DNA of 64,000 nt from Labilithrix sp. (GCA_028287035.1 JAQBQL010000226.1:1-64000); one strand, 5' to 3'. Shown: positions 19,438 to 27,917, numbered from the stretch's first letter. Notes: generated by a model from the letters alone, not told the origin. Translations and numbers: made by a program.

Positions 19438-20366
19438 AGGTCCTCGTTCCCGGCCTCTCCGGTCGCCTCGGTCAGCTCCTCGCCGAGCGGCTGCTGGCGC
19501 TCGGCCACGACGTCATCGGCATCGATCGCAGGCCGTTCCGCGGCCCCGTCGGCGCCATCGAGATGCACGAGATCGACATCCGCAAGCGCGGCGCCGAGGA
19601 CGTGTTCCGGCGCGTCCGGCCCGATGCGGTCATCCACATGGCGACGGTCACGCACCTCGTGATGCAGAGCGAGGATCGTTACCGCATCAACCTCGGCGGG
19701 ACACGCGCGGTGTTCGAGCACTCCGCCGCCTACGGGGTGAAGCACGTCATCTTCGTGGGCCGGCACACGTACTACGGGGCGGCCGCCGACTCGCCGCTCT
19801 TCCACGACGAGGACGAGCCGCCGATGGGGCTCTCGTCGTTCCCGGAGCTCGCCGATCTCGTCGCTGCCGACCTCTACGCGGGCTCGGCGCTGTGGCGGTA
19901 TCCGAGCTTCGCGACGACCGTGCTGCGCATGGTCTACACGCTGGGGCCGACCGGCCATGGGACGCTCGCCACGTTCCTCCGCGGCAAGCGCGTGCCGACG
20001 CTGCTCGGCTTCGATCCGCTCTTCCAGTTCATGCACGAGCACGACGTCATCAGCTCGCTCGTGACCGCGCTCGACAAGCAGCCGCGCGGCGTCTTCAACG
20101 TCGCGGGGCCGCAGCCCGTGCCGCTCTCGACGGTCATCCGCGAGACGGGGCGCACCAACATCCCGATCCCGGAGATCGTCTTCGCCTCGATGCTCGGTCG
20201 GTTCGGGCTGCCCAAGCTGCCGTCCGGCGCCCTCGAGCACATCAAGTATCCGGTGACCGTGGACGGCAGCGCGTTCGTGAAGGCGACGGGCTTCCACCAC
20301 GAGCACGACGAGGAGAGCGCGATCCGCGCGTTCAAGGCGGCCTTCCCGCGGCCGGTCTCGGTCTGA
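19434..20366 (+). CDS. NAD(P)-dependent epimerase/dehydratase-like extended SDR
   Basis: A 310-residue extended SDR. The N-terminal Rossmann motif is [16 protein letters not shown] (GxxGxxG at 7-13), then a second-strand acidic residue in GIDRRPF, and a central [11 protein letters not shown] canonical YxxxK is not obvious; the region [13 protein letters not shown] replaces it. The protein may thus bind a nucleotide without the usual catalysis or use a variant site. It is translationally coupled (ATGA) to the acyltransferase, which suggests lipid or surface-glycan modification. Confidence 0.8.
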   Translation: MKVLVPGLSGRLGQLLAERLLALGHDVIGIDRRPFRGPVGAIEMHEIDIRKRGAEDVFRRVRPDAVIHMATVTHLVMQSEDRYRINLGGTRAVFEHSAAYGVKHVIFVGRHTYYGAAADSPLFHDEDEPPMGLSSFPELADLVAADLYAGSALWRYPSFATTVLRMVYTLGPTGHGTLATFLRGKRVPTLLGFDPLFQFMHEHDVISSLVTALDKQPRGVFNVAGPQPVPLSTVIRETGRTNIPIPEIVFASMLGRFGLPKLPSGALEHIKYPVTVDGSAFVKATGFHHEHDEESAIRAFKAAFPRPVSV

Positions 20367-20442
20367 CGAGAATCCGAGGGTAGAAGGCCTCGGCGGCGCT
20401 GCGCCGATTGCGCAGCAAGAGGCTCGCCACCTCCCGGAGCGG

Positions 20443-20472
20443 CCTGGATCGATGGACCCCCAGGGATCCAGG
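20443..20472. repeat. 8-bp inverted repeat (CCTGGATC/GATCCAGG) in intergenic region
   Basis: Perfect 8-nt arms with a 14-nt spacer lie in the 188-nt gap between the epimerase gene and the next membrane protein. There is no T run, so an operator or RNA hairpin is as likely as a terminator. Confidence 0.3.
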
Positions 20473-20554
20473 ATTTCCCGGTAATCGTGCCGTGGAGGGG
20501 TCGAATTGCCCGGGGTTGAGGCGGCGCCCGGCTGGCTCGCTCTCTGCACGAAGG

Positions 20555-21526
20555 ATGACCGTGCTGCCGTTCCCGAAGCGCCCTGCCCAAGCCGAAGAGA
20601 TCTTCCTCGCGTCTGGTGACTTCGAGGCCCTGCCTTCGGTGTCGCTCGTCGGGCCGCTGCCGGCGCCGCCGCCTTCGCGGGCCCGCAGCTCGTACGCGCC
20701 CCCGTCGGTGGCGCCGCACCACGGCGTCCGCGCCATCGCGCGCCCCATGGGTCCGATGCCGGTGCAGCGCCTCCAGCCCCATCCGGCGATGTCGATGCCG
20801 CTCCCGGCGCCGCCGCCGCCCGCGTTCGCGCGGCAGCCTTCGCCGACGCCCTACGGCTACGCGCAGCAGAACGCGTACGCGCACCAGGGGGACCTGTCGG
20901 TGTCGATCCCGCCCGCGCCGCACTCGCTCGCGCCGCTCGCGATGGACCGGAGCTTCACCGGCGCCTCGAGCGTGACCAGCTCGCAGCGGTCGCAGACCAT
21001 CGTTGTCCGCGAGCGCCCGAGCTTCAAGTGGGGCGTCATGATCGCGCTCAGCGGGGCCCTCTTCGGCGGGGTGCTCGGGCTCGGCATGGACGCGAAGCAG
21101 ACGCGCGCCTCGGCGGCCGCGATGCAGGCTCCGGCGTCGGCGCCGGTCATGCAGAACAGCGTCGCGGCCAGCCCGGTCGCGCCGGTGATGGCGGCGCCCG
21201 TGGTCGTTGCACCCGTGATGACGGCGATGGCTCCCTCGGCCGTGGTCGCGCCGCCGGTGCTGTCGACGGCGTCGATCATCGCGTCCGCGCCGCCCGTCGC
21301 CCCGAAGCCCGAGAAGCACACGAAGGCCGCCCCTGCGAAGCACGGCACCTTCGTGGCCGCCAAGGTCCCGGCGCAGGGGAAGCCCGCCGCGGCCGAGAAG
21401 GAGCCCGCGCCCGTCAAGCCGAAGCCCGAGCCCGCCGAGAAGCCGGCCAAGGGTGACAAGCCGTCGCCGAGCGAGGCGCAGCGCGTGCTCGACGACGCGC
21501 GCAAGGACACGACGAACACGCTCTGA
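20555..21526 (+). CDS. single-span membrane protein with Pro/Ala-rich regions
   Basis: A 323-residue protein. The N-terminal cytoplasmic part is about 150 residues and Pro-rich (PFPKRPAQAEE, APPPPAFARQPS). One membrane helix follows (WGVMIALSGALFGGVLGLGM, about residues 155-175). A Val/Ala/Pro-rich exported stretch then leads to a Lys/Pro/Glu-rich tail ending VLDDARKDTTNTL. No family recognised. The composition resembles adaptor or periplasm-spanning linkers such as TonB-like proteins, but no TonB box or domain is seen. The ATG at 20555 has GAAGG too close to it; the GTG at 20561 would fit that site better. Confidence 0.65.
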   Translation: MTVLPFPKRPAQAEEIFLASGDFEALPSVSLVGPLPAPPPSRARSSYAPPSVAPHHGVRAIARPMGPMPVQRLQPHPAMSMPLPAPPPPAFARQPSPTPYGYAQQNAYAHQGDLSVSIPPAPHSLAPLAMDRSFTGASSVTSSQRSQTIVVRERPSFKWGVMIALSGALFGGVLGLGMDAKQTRASAAAMQAPASAPVMQNSVAASPVAPVMAAPVVVAPVMTAMAPSAVVAPPVLSTASIIASAPPVAPKPEKHTKAAPAKHGTFVAAKVPAQGKPAAAEKEPAPVKPKPEPAEKPAKGDKPSPSEAQRVLDDARKDTTNTL

Positions 21527-21554
21527 GCGGTCGCGTGGCGCGCGGGTCAGCGGG

Positions 21555-22580
21555 TCAGCGGTCGCCGACCTCGACGCTGTAGCCGACGGTGCCGACCTGC
21601 TCGTTCATCGCGGGCAGCGGCACGCCGAAGGGCGCGAGCGGCGCGGCGGCCGGGTTCTCGAGCACCACGTAGTAGCTGCCCGGCGGCACCGGAAAGGCGA
21701 GGCTCGACTCGCCGACCGACAGGGCGCCCTTGCTCACGACCGAGCCGGGCGGAGCAGAGACCGCCTCGACCTGCTCGTACGACCGACGCCACGGCTCGCC
21801 CACGGAGCGGTCGACGACCGTGTAGAGCATGGGCGTCCCGTCGACCCTGACCCGGAAGTAGAGCGCGGCGTTTCCGTCGGCGACCTCGAACGGCCCGAGG
21901 AAGTCCCGGGAGGCGCCGTGCACCTGCGTCACGTCGCTGCCGAGCACGACGTGGCCCTTGCCGCCGTGGAACTGGCGCGCGGGCTTCGCCGGCGGATCGA
22001 GGTGGCCGAGGGCGAAGTCGTCGCCGTCCTCCTGGCGGACCACGGTGAAGCCCTTGCCGATCTCGCTCGCGAGCAGGCCGTTCGCGATCGTGGTCGCCAC
22101 GTCGCCCACCGGGGTCCGCGTCGCGAGGCTGACGATCGGATTCTCCACGCCGACGATGCGGATCTGCGGGTCGACGACGAACCGGTTGAACCTGCCCCAC
22201 ACGTACATCGCGTCGCTCTCGAGGCGGAAGTCGGGCAGGTACTCGGCGGTGATGCCGACCGATACGCCCACGCGGCGCGCCACCGGCAACGTGACGTAGC
22301 CGGTGCCGGTGACCGTCATCACGATGGCCTTCCGCGCATCGTCGACCTGCACGTTGCAGCTGCCGGGGAAGAAGCGCCCGACGCTGGCGGCGCCGAGCTG
22401 CGGCACCTTGAGCGGGAGCCCGCGCTTCAGCATCTCCGGGCAGATCTTCGACGCGCCAAAGCTGGAGAACAGCCACCAGCGAAGCTCGGGGCTCCCGTTC
22501 ACCGCAGCGCGCGCGACGGGACAGCCAGGCAGCGCGACGAGCGAGCCGAGCAAGAGCGCGGAGAGGGCGGGACGACGCAT
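21555..22580 (-). CDS. secreted lipoprotein, function unknown
   Basis: A 341-residue protein starting MRRPALSALLLGSLVALPGC (lipobox LPGC, Cys 20). The mature part looks all-beta: repeated strands such as VTGTGYVTLPVARRVGVSVGI and [19 protein letters not shown]. Near the end, LAFPVPPGSYYVVLENPAAAP recalls a C-terminal beta sandwich. I recognise no family. The ATG at 22580 is chosen for the signal peptide. It is oriented away from the inverted-repeat-flanked HNH unit, whose left end begins about 140-160 nt upstream of its start. Confidence 0.72.
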   Translation of the reverse strand: MRRPALSALLLGSLVALPGCPVARAAVNGSPELRWWLFSSFGASKICPEMLKRGLPLKVPQLGAASVGRFFPGSCNVQVDDARKAIVMTVTGTGYVTLPVARRVGVSVGITAEYLPDFRLESDAMYVWGRFNRFVVDPQIRIVGVENPIVSLATRTPVGDVATTIANGLLASEIGKGFTVVRQEDGDDFALGHLDPPAKPARQFHGGKGHVVLGSDVTQVHGASRDFLGPFEVADGNAALYFRVRVDGTPMLYTVVDRSVGEPWRRSYEQVEAVSAPPGSVVSKGALSVGESSLAFPVPPGSYYVVLENPAAAPLAPFGVPLPAMNEQVGTVGYSVEVGDR

Positions 22581-22737
22581 GGTCCGACTGTAGCGCAGCC
22601 CTGACGGCCGTGCGCTTCGGGCTCCAATGCCGACTATCGCAGCGGCCCTCGACCTTTCCGACCTCCGATTAGGAAGTGCCGTCCATCGGCAGCATCGCCC
22701 CTCGAGCCTCACCGACCTGCCGTCTCGAACGAAAATC

Positions 22738-22907
22738 AAAAAAATAAGTCGTAGAGCCTGTGGAAAGGGTGGGCAGCGGAAGCAGCGACGGGGGGCAGAG
22801 GGGGCAACTGCCCGCGGGACTCTTCAGTCTCGCGCGAGCCAGCAGGGCAGTTGTCCCCGCTGTCCCCCGGCGCGCCGCTGTCCACGCTTTCCACAGGCTG
22901 CGAGGCC
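22738..22907 (+). repeat. left inverted repeat of the HNH unit (itself a palindrome)
   Basis: Begins with AAAAAAA, then GTAGAGCCTGTGGAAAGGGT. Its two halves are complementary: an arm at about 22755-22812 (starting GCCTGTGGAAAGGGTGGGCA, ending CAACTGCCC) pairs with an arm at 22845-22898 whose complement reads GCCTGTGGAAAGCGTGGACA to CAACTGCCC. The loop of about 30 nt contains TTCAGTCTCGCG. The whole sequence recurs in reverse complement at 24169-24340, loop included. Confidence 0.88.
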
Positions 22908-22940
22908 TGATGTGAATACTAAATATACGGCAATCACATA

Positions 22941-22968
22941 TTGAAGTATCAGCGTCACGAAGTAGGCT
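22941..22968 (+). promoter_or_regulatory. candidate promoter of the HNH gene
   Basis: TTGAAG at 22941-22946, a 16-nt spacer and TAGGCT at 22963-22968 lie immediately before the ATG at 22975. They sit inside a 67-nt A/T-rich island (22908-22974) that contrasts with the surrounding high-GC DNA. If it is used, the mRNA would be nearly leaderless; no ribosome-binding site is visible, which agrees with that. Confidence 0.35.
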
Positions 22969-22974
22969 ATCGAG

Positions 22975-24141
22975 ATGCAGTCTGACCTCGACGCCGGAGC
23001 CCTCACCGCGTACGCCGACGACCAGCTCCTCGCCGCACTCCAGGCGCTGCGCTCCGCCAAGCGCCGCATCGACGCGCGGATGCTCCGGATGCTCGTCGAG
23101 GTCGAAGATCGCCGGCTCGAGCTGCGTTCGGCGTACACATCGATTTACGACTTCTGCAGGCGATTTCTCCTGATGAGCGAATCGGGGGCATTCCGGCGCT
23201 CGGTGGCAGTCAAGATGGTCCGGCGCCGTCCGGAGCTGCTCGAGCAGCTCGCCGATGGCCATCTCACGCTGTCGAGCATGGTGATGCTGGACGGACTCCT
23301 GACCGACGAGAACGCTGCCTCGCTGATCGCGTCGGTATCGGGAAAGACCACCAGCGAGGCGAAGGCGATCCTCGTCGAGCAGGCGCCCCGTCCCGACGTG
23401 CCCACGCGTCTGGAGCGCGTCATCGAGCAGGCGCCTCTCCTGGGGAACGCGCCTACGCCGGCCCCGTCGTCCCGCGCACGGGTCGAGCCTCTCGGCGAGG
23501 CGCGCTACGCGCTCCAGATGACGGTGAGCCAGAGGCTGCACGAAAAGCTGGAGAGAGCGCGAGATCTCCTGAGCCATCGGCAGCCCGATCGCGATCTCGG
23601 CGTCATGATGGAGGCGGCTGTCGATCTCCTCATCGCAAAGCTGGCGAAGGAGCGCCTCGGGGCAGCGGAGCGCCCGCGCACCACGCCCGAGACTGCCGCC
23701 GCGAAGGCCGGGATCTCACGTGCAGCGACGCGCACCGTGTACGCGCGCGACGGGCAGCGCTGCGGATTCCACGACGAGAATGGCCGCCGCTGCCCGTCGA
23801 CGCACATGCTGGAGCTGGACCATCTCCAGGCGCGAGCGCTCGGTGGCAGCGACGATCCTGGCAATCTCGCCGTGCGATGTCGCGCGCACAACCGATTGCA
23901 CGCCGAGCAGGACTTCGGGCGGGCGCACGTTGACGCGAAGATCGCGGAGCGTCGTGCGGGTACGACGCCGCTCCTGGACCGGACGCGCGAGAGCTTGCGG
24001 GGGGCGCTCGTCGGGCTCGGATTCAAGGCGAACGAGGCGGCGCGCGCGATCGCGTCGGTCGCCTCCGTTTCGCGGATTGGCGAAGAGCCGCCCCTGCCCG
24101 AGCTGCTGCGCGACGCGCTGCGGGTGCTCGCGCCTGCGTGA
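22975..24141 (+). CDS. HNH endonuclease (DUF222/13E12-like N-terminal, HNH, RuvA-like C-terminal helix pair)
   Basis: A 388-residue protein. Residues 1-150 form a helical region (LRSAKRRIDARMLRML, YTSIYDFCRRFLLMSESGAF, ELLEQLADGHLTLSSMVML) of the kind found in front of HNH nucleases in deltaproteobacteria and related to DUF222. The HNH module (about 255-320) reads VYARDGQRCGFHDENGRRC, then ELDHLQARALGGSDDPGNLAVRC and AHNRLHAEQ. It supplies the Asp-His, Asn and His of the beta-beta-alpha metal nuclease. The tail has ALVGLGFKANEAARAI, like RuvA domain III. The gene sits exactly between two long inverted repeats, 68 and 27 nt from them. It presumably cleaves or nicks DNA; the target is unknown. 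Confidence 0.9.
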   Translation: MQSDLDAGALTAYADDQLLAALQALRSAKRRIDARMLRMLVEVEDRRLELRSAYTSIYDFCRRFLLMSESGAFRRSVAVKMVRRRPELLEQLADGHLTLSSMVMLDGLLTDENAASLIASVSGKTTSEAKAILVEQAPRPDVPTRLERVIEQAPLLGNAPTPAPSSRARVEPLGEARYALQMTVSQRLHEKLERARDLLSHRQPDRDLGVMMEAAVDLLIAKLAKERLGAAERPRTTPETAAAKAGISRAATRTVYARDGQRCGFHDENGRRCPSTHMLELDHLQARALGGSDDPGNLAVRCRAHNRLHAEQDFGRAHVDAKIAERRAGTTPLLDRTRESLRGALVGLGFKANEAARAIASVASVSRIGEEPPLPELLRDALRVLAPA

Positions 24142-24168
24142 GCCTGGCGGCGTCGGGAGAGCGCACTG

Positions 24169-24340
24169 GGCTTTGCAGCCTGTGGAAAGCGTGGACAGCG
24201 GCGCGCCGGGGGACAGCGGGGACAACTGCCCTGCGGGGGTTTTCGCGAGACTGAAAGGTCACGCGGGCAGTTGACCCCGCTGCCCCCCGTCGCTGCTTCC
24301 GCTGCCCACCCTTCCCACAGGCTCTACGGCTGATTTTTTT
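24169..24340 (-). repeat. right inverted repeat of the HNH unit (palindromic, ends in T7)
   Basis: Reverse complement of the left repeat at 22738-22907, with substitutions scattered mainly in the loop and just outside the arms. On the plus strand it reads GCAGCCTGTGGAAAGCGTGG, then GACAACTGCCC, a loop with CGCGAGACTGAAAGG, GGGCAGTTGACCCCGC, CCCACAGGCTC and TTTTTTT (24334-24340). A long hairpin followed by T7 just after the HNH stop codon can also work as an intrinsic terminator for that gene. Confidence 0.88.
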
Positions 24341-24469
24341 GGGATTGGCGAGACGGCCGCCGGGGTGGAGGTGGTTGGCCGGGTTCGCCGATGCGCGGCT
24401 TCACTGCCGATACGGCAGCTCGATACCGGTGGGGGGGCGCGGTTCTGGCGCGTGGGCCTCGGCCTCACC
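24341..24469. other. intergenic stretch right of the HNH unit
   Basis: It starts with GGGATTGG and the CGAGACGG that mirrors the sequence left of the unit. The rest is G-rich, without an ORF that looks coding. It ends at the stop codon of the convergent lipoprotein gene (24470). No other signal seen. Confidence 0.4.
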
Positions 24470-25444
24470 TCACTTGGGCGGTGAGGTCGGCGCGCATGTC
24501 GAGACTCCGGCGCCGACGATGCGGAAGTTGCCGACGTCGTCGATGGGGGTGCTGAGGGCGCCGTCGCTGCTCGAGGCCTTGCGGGTGACGATCGAGGGGG
24601 AGAACCCGTCCGAGGTGTAGAACCAGAAGTCGCCGCCCCAGAAGGAGAACGCCCACGCCGCGCCGGTGCTGACGCCGTCGAGCTCGGTGGCGCCGCTGGT
24701 GGCGCCCGTCTTCGTGTCGATCTGGGCGAGCGTCGCGTACGGCGACGTCGTGAAGAAGCCGAAGAGGCGTCCGTCGCCCGTACCGGTGAGCTCCGCGCCG
24801 CGGCCACGGAGCGAGCCCGAGAAATCGCCGATCGGCGTGAGCACCATCGTCGACAGATCGATCTTCGCGAGGCCCTGGCCCTCGTCGAGGCCCGAGATCC
24901 CGACGACGTAGAGCGTCTCGTCCTCGGAGCCGGCGCTGTTCGATGCGAAGGCCATCCCGAAGCGCTCGAAGCCGTGCTGGAGCGGCTGGAACGTCGTCGG
25001 CTTGCACGAGGCGTCGGTGGTGCTGACGTTGAAGAGGCTGCCGTCCGAGAAGTTCACCCACGCGACGCCCTTGCGGTCGACCGCCATCGAGTTCGGCGTG
25101 GCCGCGCCGGCCGGACAGCTCAGGGTGCCGATGCGCGTGAAGACGCCGGTGTTCGGCACGAACTGGTAGAGCACGTTCGAGTCGCTGACGACGTAGACGA
25201 ACGTGGTCGCCGCGGCGCACGTCGACGATCCGCTGCTGCCGCTCGTGCTCCCGCCACTGCTGCCGCTCGTGCCGAATCCGCCGGAGCTCGCGCCGCTGCT
25301 GCCGCCGGAGCTGCTGCTGCTGCTCGTGCTCGTGCCGTCGTCGAACCCTCGGGTCGTCGTGGAGCCGCTGCAGGCGGCCACCGCGAGAGCGCACGGCAGG
25401 ACGGCGGCGAGGGCGGGGGCGAGAAGGCTGGAGGTGGAGCGCAC
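24470..25444 (-). CDS. lipoprotein with Ser/Gly linker and beta-propeller-like domain
   Basis: A 324-residue exported lipoprotein: a signal peptide ending AVAAC, then a striking Ser/Gly/Thr linker (about residues 35-75). A repetitive beta domain follows, with blades such as TFVYVVSDSNVLYQFVPNTG, NSMAVDRKGVAWVNFSDGSLF and ETLYVVGISGLDEGQGLAKID. It resembles propeller-type surface proteins common in myxobacteria. There are no enzymatic motifs. It converges on the HNH unit. Confidence 0.75.
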   Translation of the reverse strand: MRSTSSLLAPALAAVLPCALAVAACSGSTTTRGFDDGTSTSSSSSSGGSSGASSGGFGTSGSSGGSTSGSSGSSTCAAATTFVYVVSDSNVLYQFVPNTGVFTRIGTLSCPAGAATPNSMAVDRKGVAWVNFSDGSLFNVSTTDASCKPTTFQPLQHGFERFGMAFASNSAGSEDETLYVVGISGLDEGQGLAKIDLSTMVLTPIGDFSGSLRGRGAELTGTGDGRLFGFFTTSPYATLAQIDTKTGATSGATELDGVSTGAAWAFSFWGGDFWFYTSDGFSPSIVTRKASSSDGALSTPIDDVGNFRIVGAGVSTCAPTSPPK

Positions 25445-25521
25445 GCCGGCATTGTGACACGGCCACGCAGCCTCGGCTCGTCACTTCCGGACGCCGGCGT
25501 CGTGGGCAGCCTGCCTCGCGA

Positions 25522-27894
25522 TCAGCCCACCGCCCGGGGGCCGCGCCGGTGGGGCTCGGGCGCCTCGTCGGCCTCCGGCGGCGGCAGGCCGAGCGCGTCG
25601 ACGTCGGCGAGCTTCACGACGTCGGCAGGGGCATGCGCGACGAGGCGGGTGACGAGCGAGGACAGCTCGGCGTCCTCGCCCTCGAACGCGTGCTCGACGA
25701 GCCGCCCGAAGGCCGCAGCGTCGATGCCCATCGGTCGACCGCGCACCCGTAGCCCCTCGCGGGCCAGGCGATCGCTGACGATCGAGAAGAGGTCCTCGGG
25801 GCGGTCGCGGAGGCGCGGGAGCTCGATGGGGCTCGCGTCCTCGAGGCGGGCCGCGAGCTCCGGCGCGAGCAGCGCTTGCTCCACGAGCGTCGCCGGCGGG
25901 GCGGACGCCGTGAAGGCGAGCATGATGTCGAGGGCCGCGGGACGCTCCCACGGCGGACGGCGCTCGGCGAGCGCGCGGGCCACGAGCACCTGGATCTCCC
26001 GGGGCAGCGCGGCCCCGTCCACGAGCACGAGCAGCCCGCGGTCGGCGAGCGCCAGCGGCGAGGCGTGCGGGTCCTGCCAGCGCTCGACGTCGTGCTCGCG
26101 CGAGGACGTCCCGTCGACGATGACGAGCGGCCCGGCCCGTCGCGGCCCGGTCAGGTGGGCGCGGGCCACGAACGGAACCGGATCGACGCCGGCGCGCGCG
26201 ACCAGGACGAGCGGCGCGTCGTTCAGGATGCGCCGCTCGAGCGCCTCGTACGCCATGCGCGAGGCCGCCGAATAGATGCCGACCGTCGCCGGGCGGGCGA
26301 GCCGTGCCGACGCGAGCTCGTTCCGCGACGCATCGAGCGAGGCCGCGTGCTCGAGGGCCGCGATGCGGTCGTCCAGCTGCTCGGCCCGCTCCACGAGCGT
26401 CTGCTCGCGCGCCAGGTGCCGCTCGCGCGCGCTCCGGGCCTGGCAGACCGCCACGAATGCGTCGGCGAAGAGCTTCGCGGCGTGCACCTCCTCGATGGAC
26501 ACGCTGTCGCTGCGCGTGCCGGCGGGGACCACGATGATGCCGTCGGCCTCCTCGCCGCCCGAGCCCTTGATGAGCGTCGCGAAGAGCGCGCCGCGCACCT
26601 CGAGCCAGCGCAGGAGCGGACGGAGCTCGGCCTGACGCACCTCGAGCGCCGAGAGCACGTCGACGCGGACCATGCCCCCCGGCTCGCCTTCGCAGAGATC
26701 GAGGAGGAGCAGCGGGAGCTCGGCGGGGCGCTCCTGCAGGTAGCCGGCGGCGTCCACCGTGCAGACGCGCGTGGGGTGGAACATCCACAGCTCGGGATTC
26801 TGCGCGTTGTGACCGGCGGCCTCGCGGATGCGCGCGAGCGCCTTCGAGATGGCGGCGCGGGTGTCGCGGTCGTGCGCCGAGCGCGTCGCGTCGGCGAGCG
26901 CCTCGAGGAGGCGGCCCTTGGCAGGGAGGAACGGCTCCTCGAGCAGCCCGGCCGCGGAGCCGATCGCGAGGAGCGCCACCGCGATCACGAGGACGACGAT
27001 CCCGTTGCCGCGGCCCTCGGCAGCGAACGCCGCGAGCACCGCGACCGGGCCGCCGAACACGGTGAGCGTGAGGACGCGGCGGCCACGGCGCGAGAGCTTC
27101 AGCGCGTCGCGCACGCGCGCCAGACGCACGACGAACGGACAGGCGAGCGCGAAGCCGACCGCCGCCGCCGCGTCCGCATGCCAGGTGGTGGTCAGCGCGA
27201 GCGCCAGCGCGACGAGGAGCCCGAGGCCTGCCGCAGCGGCCGCCGCAAGCGCACGCGGCGGCGCCGACAGCTCGAGGCGCCGCGCCGACGCGAGGAAGAG
27301 CGCGGCCGCTCCGAGCGTGAAGAGGGCGAACGCGCCTCCCCCGGCGGCGAGCACCGGGCTGTCGTCCTTCACCGAGGGCGCGAGGCCCGACCACACGAGC
27401 GCGTCGAAGAACGCGGCGAGCCCCCAGCCGGCGACGACGAAGCCTGCGGTGATGCGCCCGAGCAGCGGGACGGTCACCCCGCGCGCCGTCTCGGCAGCCG
27501 TGGCGCGCGGTGCGAGGCCCGGGTCGCCGTCGATGGTGACGAGCGCGCGCGCGGCGGTCAGGCCGGCGCCGATCAGCACGAGCTCGCGCACGAAGGCGAC
27601 CCAGGCCCAGCGCTCGGTGAGCGGCGCGCTGGCGACGGCGAGCGAGAGCGCCGACGAGGTCCACAGCCGCCCGCGGACGAGGCGCGGATTGTCTCCGGCG
27701 CGCACGAACGACCCCGCGATGCCGATGATCACCGCGACGAGGATGGCGAGCCACGCGCGGGACGAGGTCTCGTCCTTCGTGAACGCGGCGCCCGCGACGT
27801 AGAGCACCGGCAGCACGAGCACGAGGGCCCGTCGCCACGCGATGCGCGGCCGGGCAGGCTCGAGGTCGAGCGGTGCGCGCGGCTCCTGGTTCAC
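25522..27894 (-). CDS. membrane-bound protein with a degenerate NtrC-type AAA module
   Basis: A 790-residue protein. The N-terminal half has about nine hydrophobic helices (residues 20-310). A GAF-like region follows (about 320-490; ELWMFHPTRVCTVDAAGYL to GGEEADGIIVVPAGT), then a coiled-coil (LAREQTLVERAEQLDDRIAALEHA). The C-terminal part is laid out like a sigma54 activator: AYEALERRILNDAPLVLVARAGVDP at the Walker A position, DRGLLVLVDGAALPREIQ at Walker B, and LPRLRDRPEDLFSIVSDRL like the NtrC post-AAA segment. The GxxGxGKE loop, GAFTGA and a DNA-binding helix-turn-helix are all missing. It should therefore not remodel sigma54; a sensor or scaffold role is inferred. Confidence 0.75.
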   Translation of the reverse strand: MNQEPRAPLDLEPARPRIAWRRALVLVLPVLYVAGAAFTKDETSSRAWLAILVAVIIGIAGSFVRAGDNPRLVRGRLWTSSALSLAVASAPLTERWAWVAFVRELVLIGAGLTAARALVTIDGDPGLAPRATAAETARGVTVPLLGRITAGFVVAGWGLAAFFDALVWSGLAPSVKDDSPVLAAGGGAFALFTLGAAALFLASARRLELSAPPRALAAAAAAGLGLLVALALALTTTWHADAAAAVGFALACPFVVRLARVRDALKLSRRGRRVLTLTVFGGPVAVLAAFAAEGRGNGIVVLVIAVALLAIGSAAGLLEEPFLPAKGRLLEALADATRSAHDRDTRAAISKALARIREAAGHNAQNPELWMFHPTRVCTVDAAGYLQERPAELPLLLLDLCEGEPGGMVRVDVLSALEVRQAELRPLLRWLEVRGALFATLIKGSGGEEADGIIVVPAGTRSDSVSIEEVHAAKLFADAFVAVCQARSARERHLAREQTLVERAEQLDDRIAALEHAASLDASRNELASARLARPATVGIYSAASRMAYEALERRILNDAPLVLVARAGVDPVPFVARAHLTGPRRAGPLVIVDGTSSREHDVERWQDPHASPLALADRGLLVLVDGAALPREIQVLVARALAERRPPWERPAALDIMLAFTASAPPATLVEQALLAPELAARLEDASPIELPRLRDRPEDLFSIVSDRLAREGLRVRGRPMGIDAAAFGRLVEHAFEGEDAELSSLVTRLVAHAPADVVKLADVDALGLPPPEADEAPEPHRRGPRAVG

Positions 27895-27917
27895 GATGCA
27901 GGCCTTCTACGCGGGGA

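Larger units (their letters stand above)
22719..24357 (+). mobile_element. HNH-endonuclease unit bounded by long inverted repeats
   Basis: A 1.6-kb unit containing one gene (HNH endonuclease, 22975-24141). It lies between a left repeat (22738-22907) and a right repeat (24169-24340) that are reverse complements of each other, about nine positions in ten identical by eye. A 7-nt A run opens the left repeat and a 7-nt T run closes the right one. A further match (CCGTCTCG at 22720-22727; its complement at 24349-24356) suggests the symmetry extends slightly outward. There is no transposase and no clear target-site duplication. Interpreting it as a mobile or formerly mobile element is inference; the repeats themselves are seen directly. 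Confidence 0.55.

Noticed and set aside
22719..24357. Calling the HNH unit a classical insertion sequence or an HNH-containing group I/II intron
   Set aside because: No DDE, HUH, serine or tyrosine recombinase is encoded, no target duplication is visible, and the flanking DNA does not form a split gene that would be restored by splicing.
24420..25460. Ser/Gly-coding region of the lipoprotein as a candidate tandem-repeat array
   Set aside because: The codons are irregular and no unit recurs exactly; it is a low-complexity linker rather than a DNA repeat.
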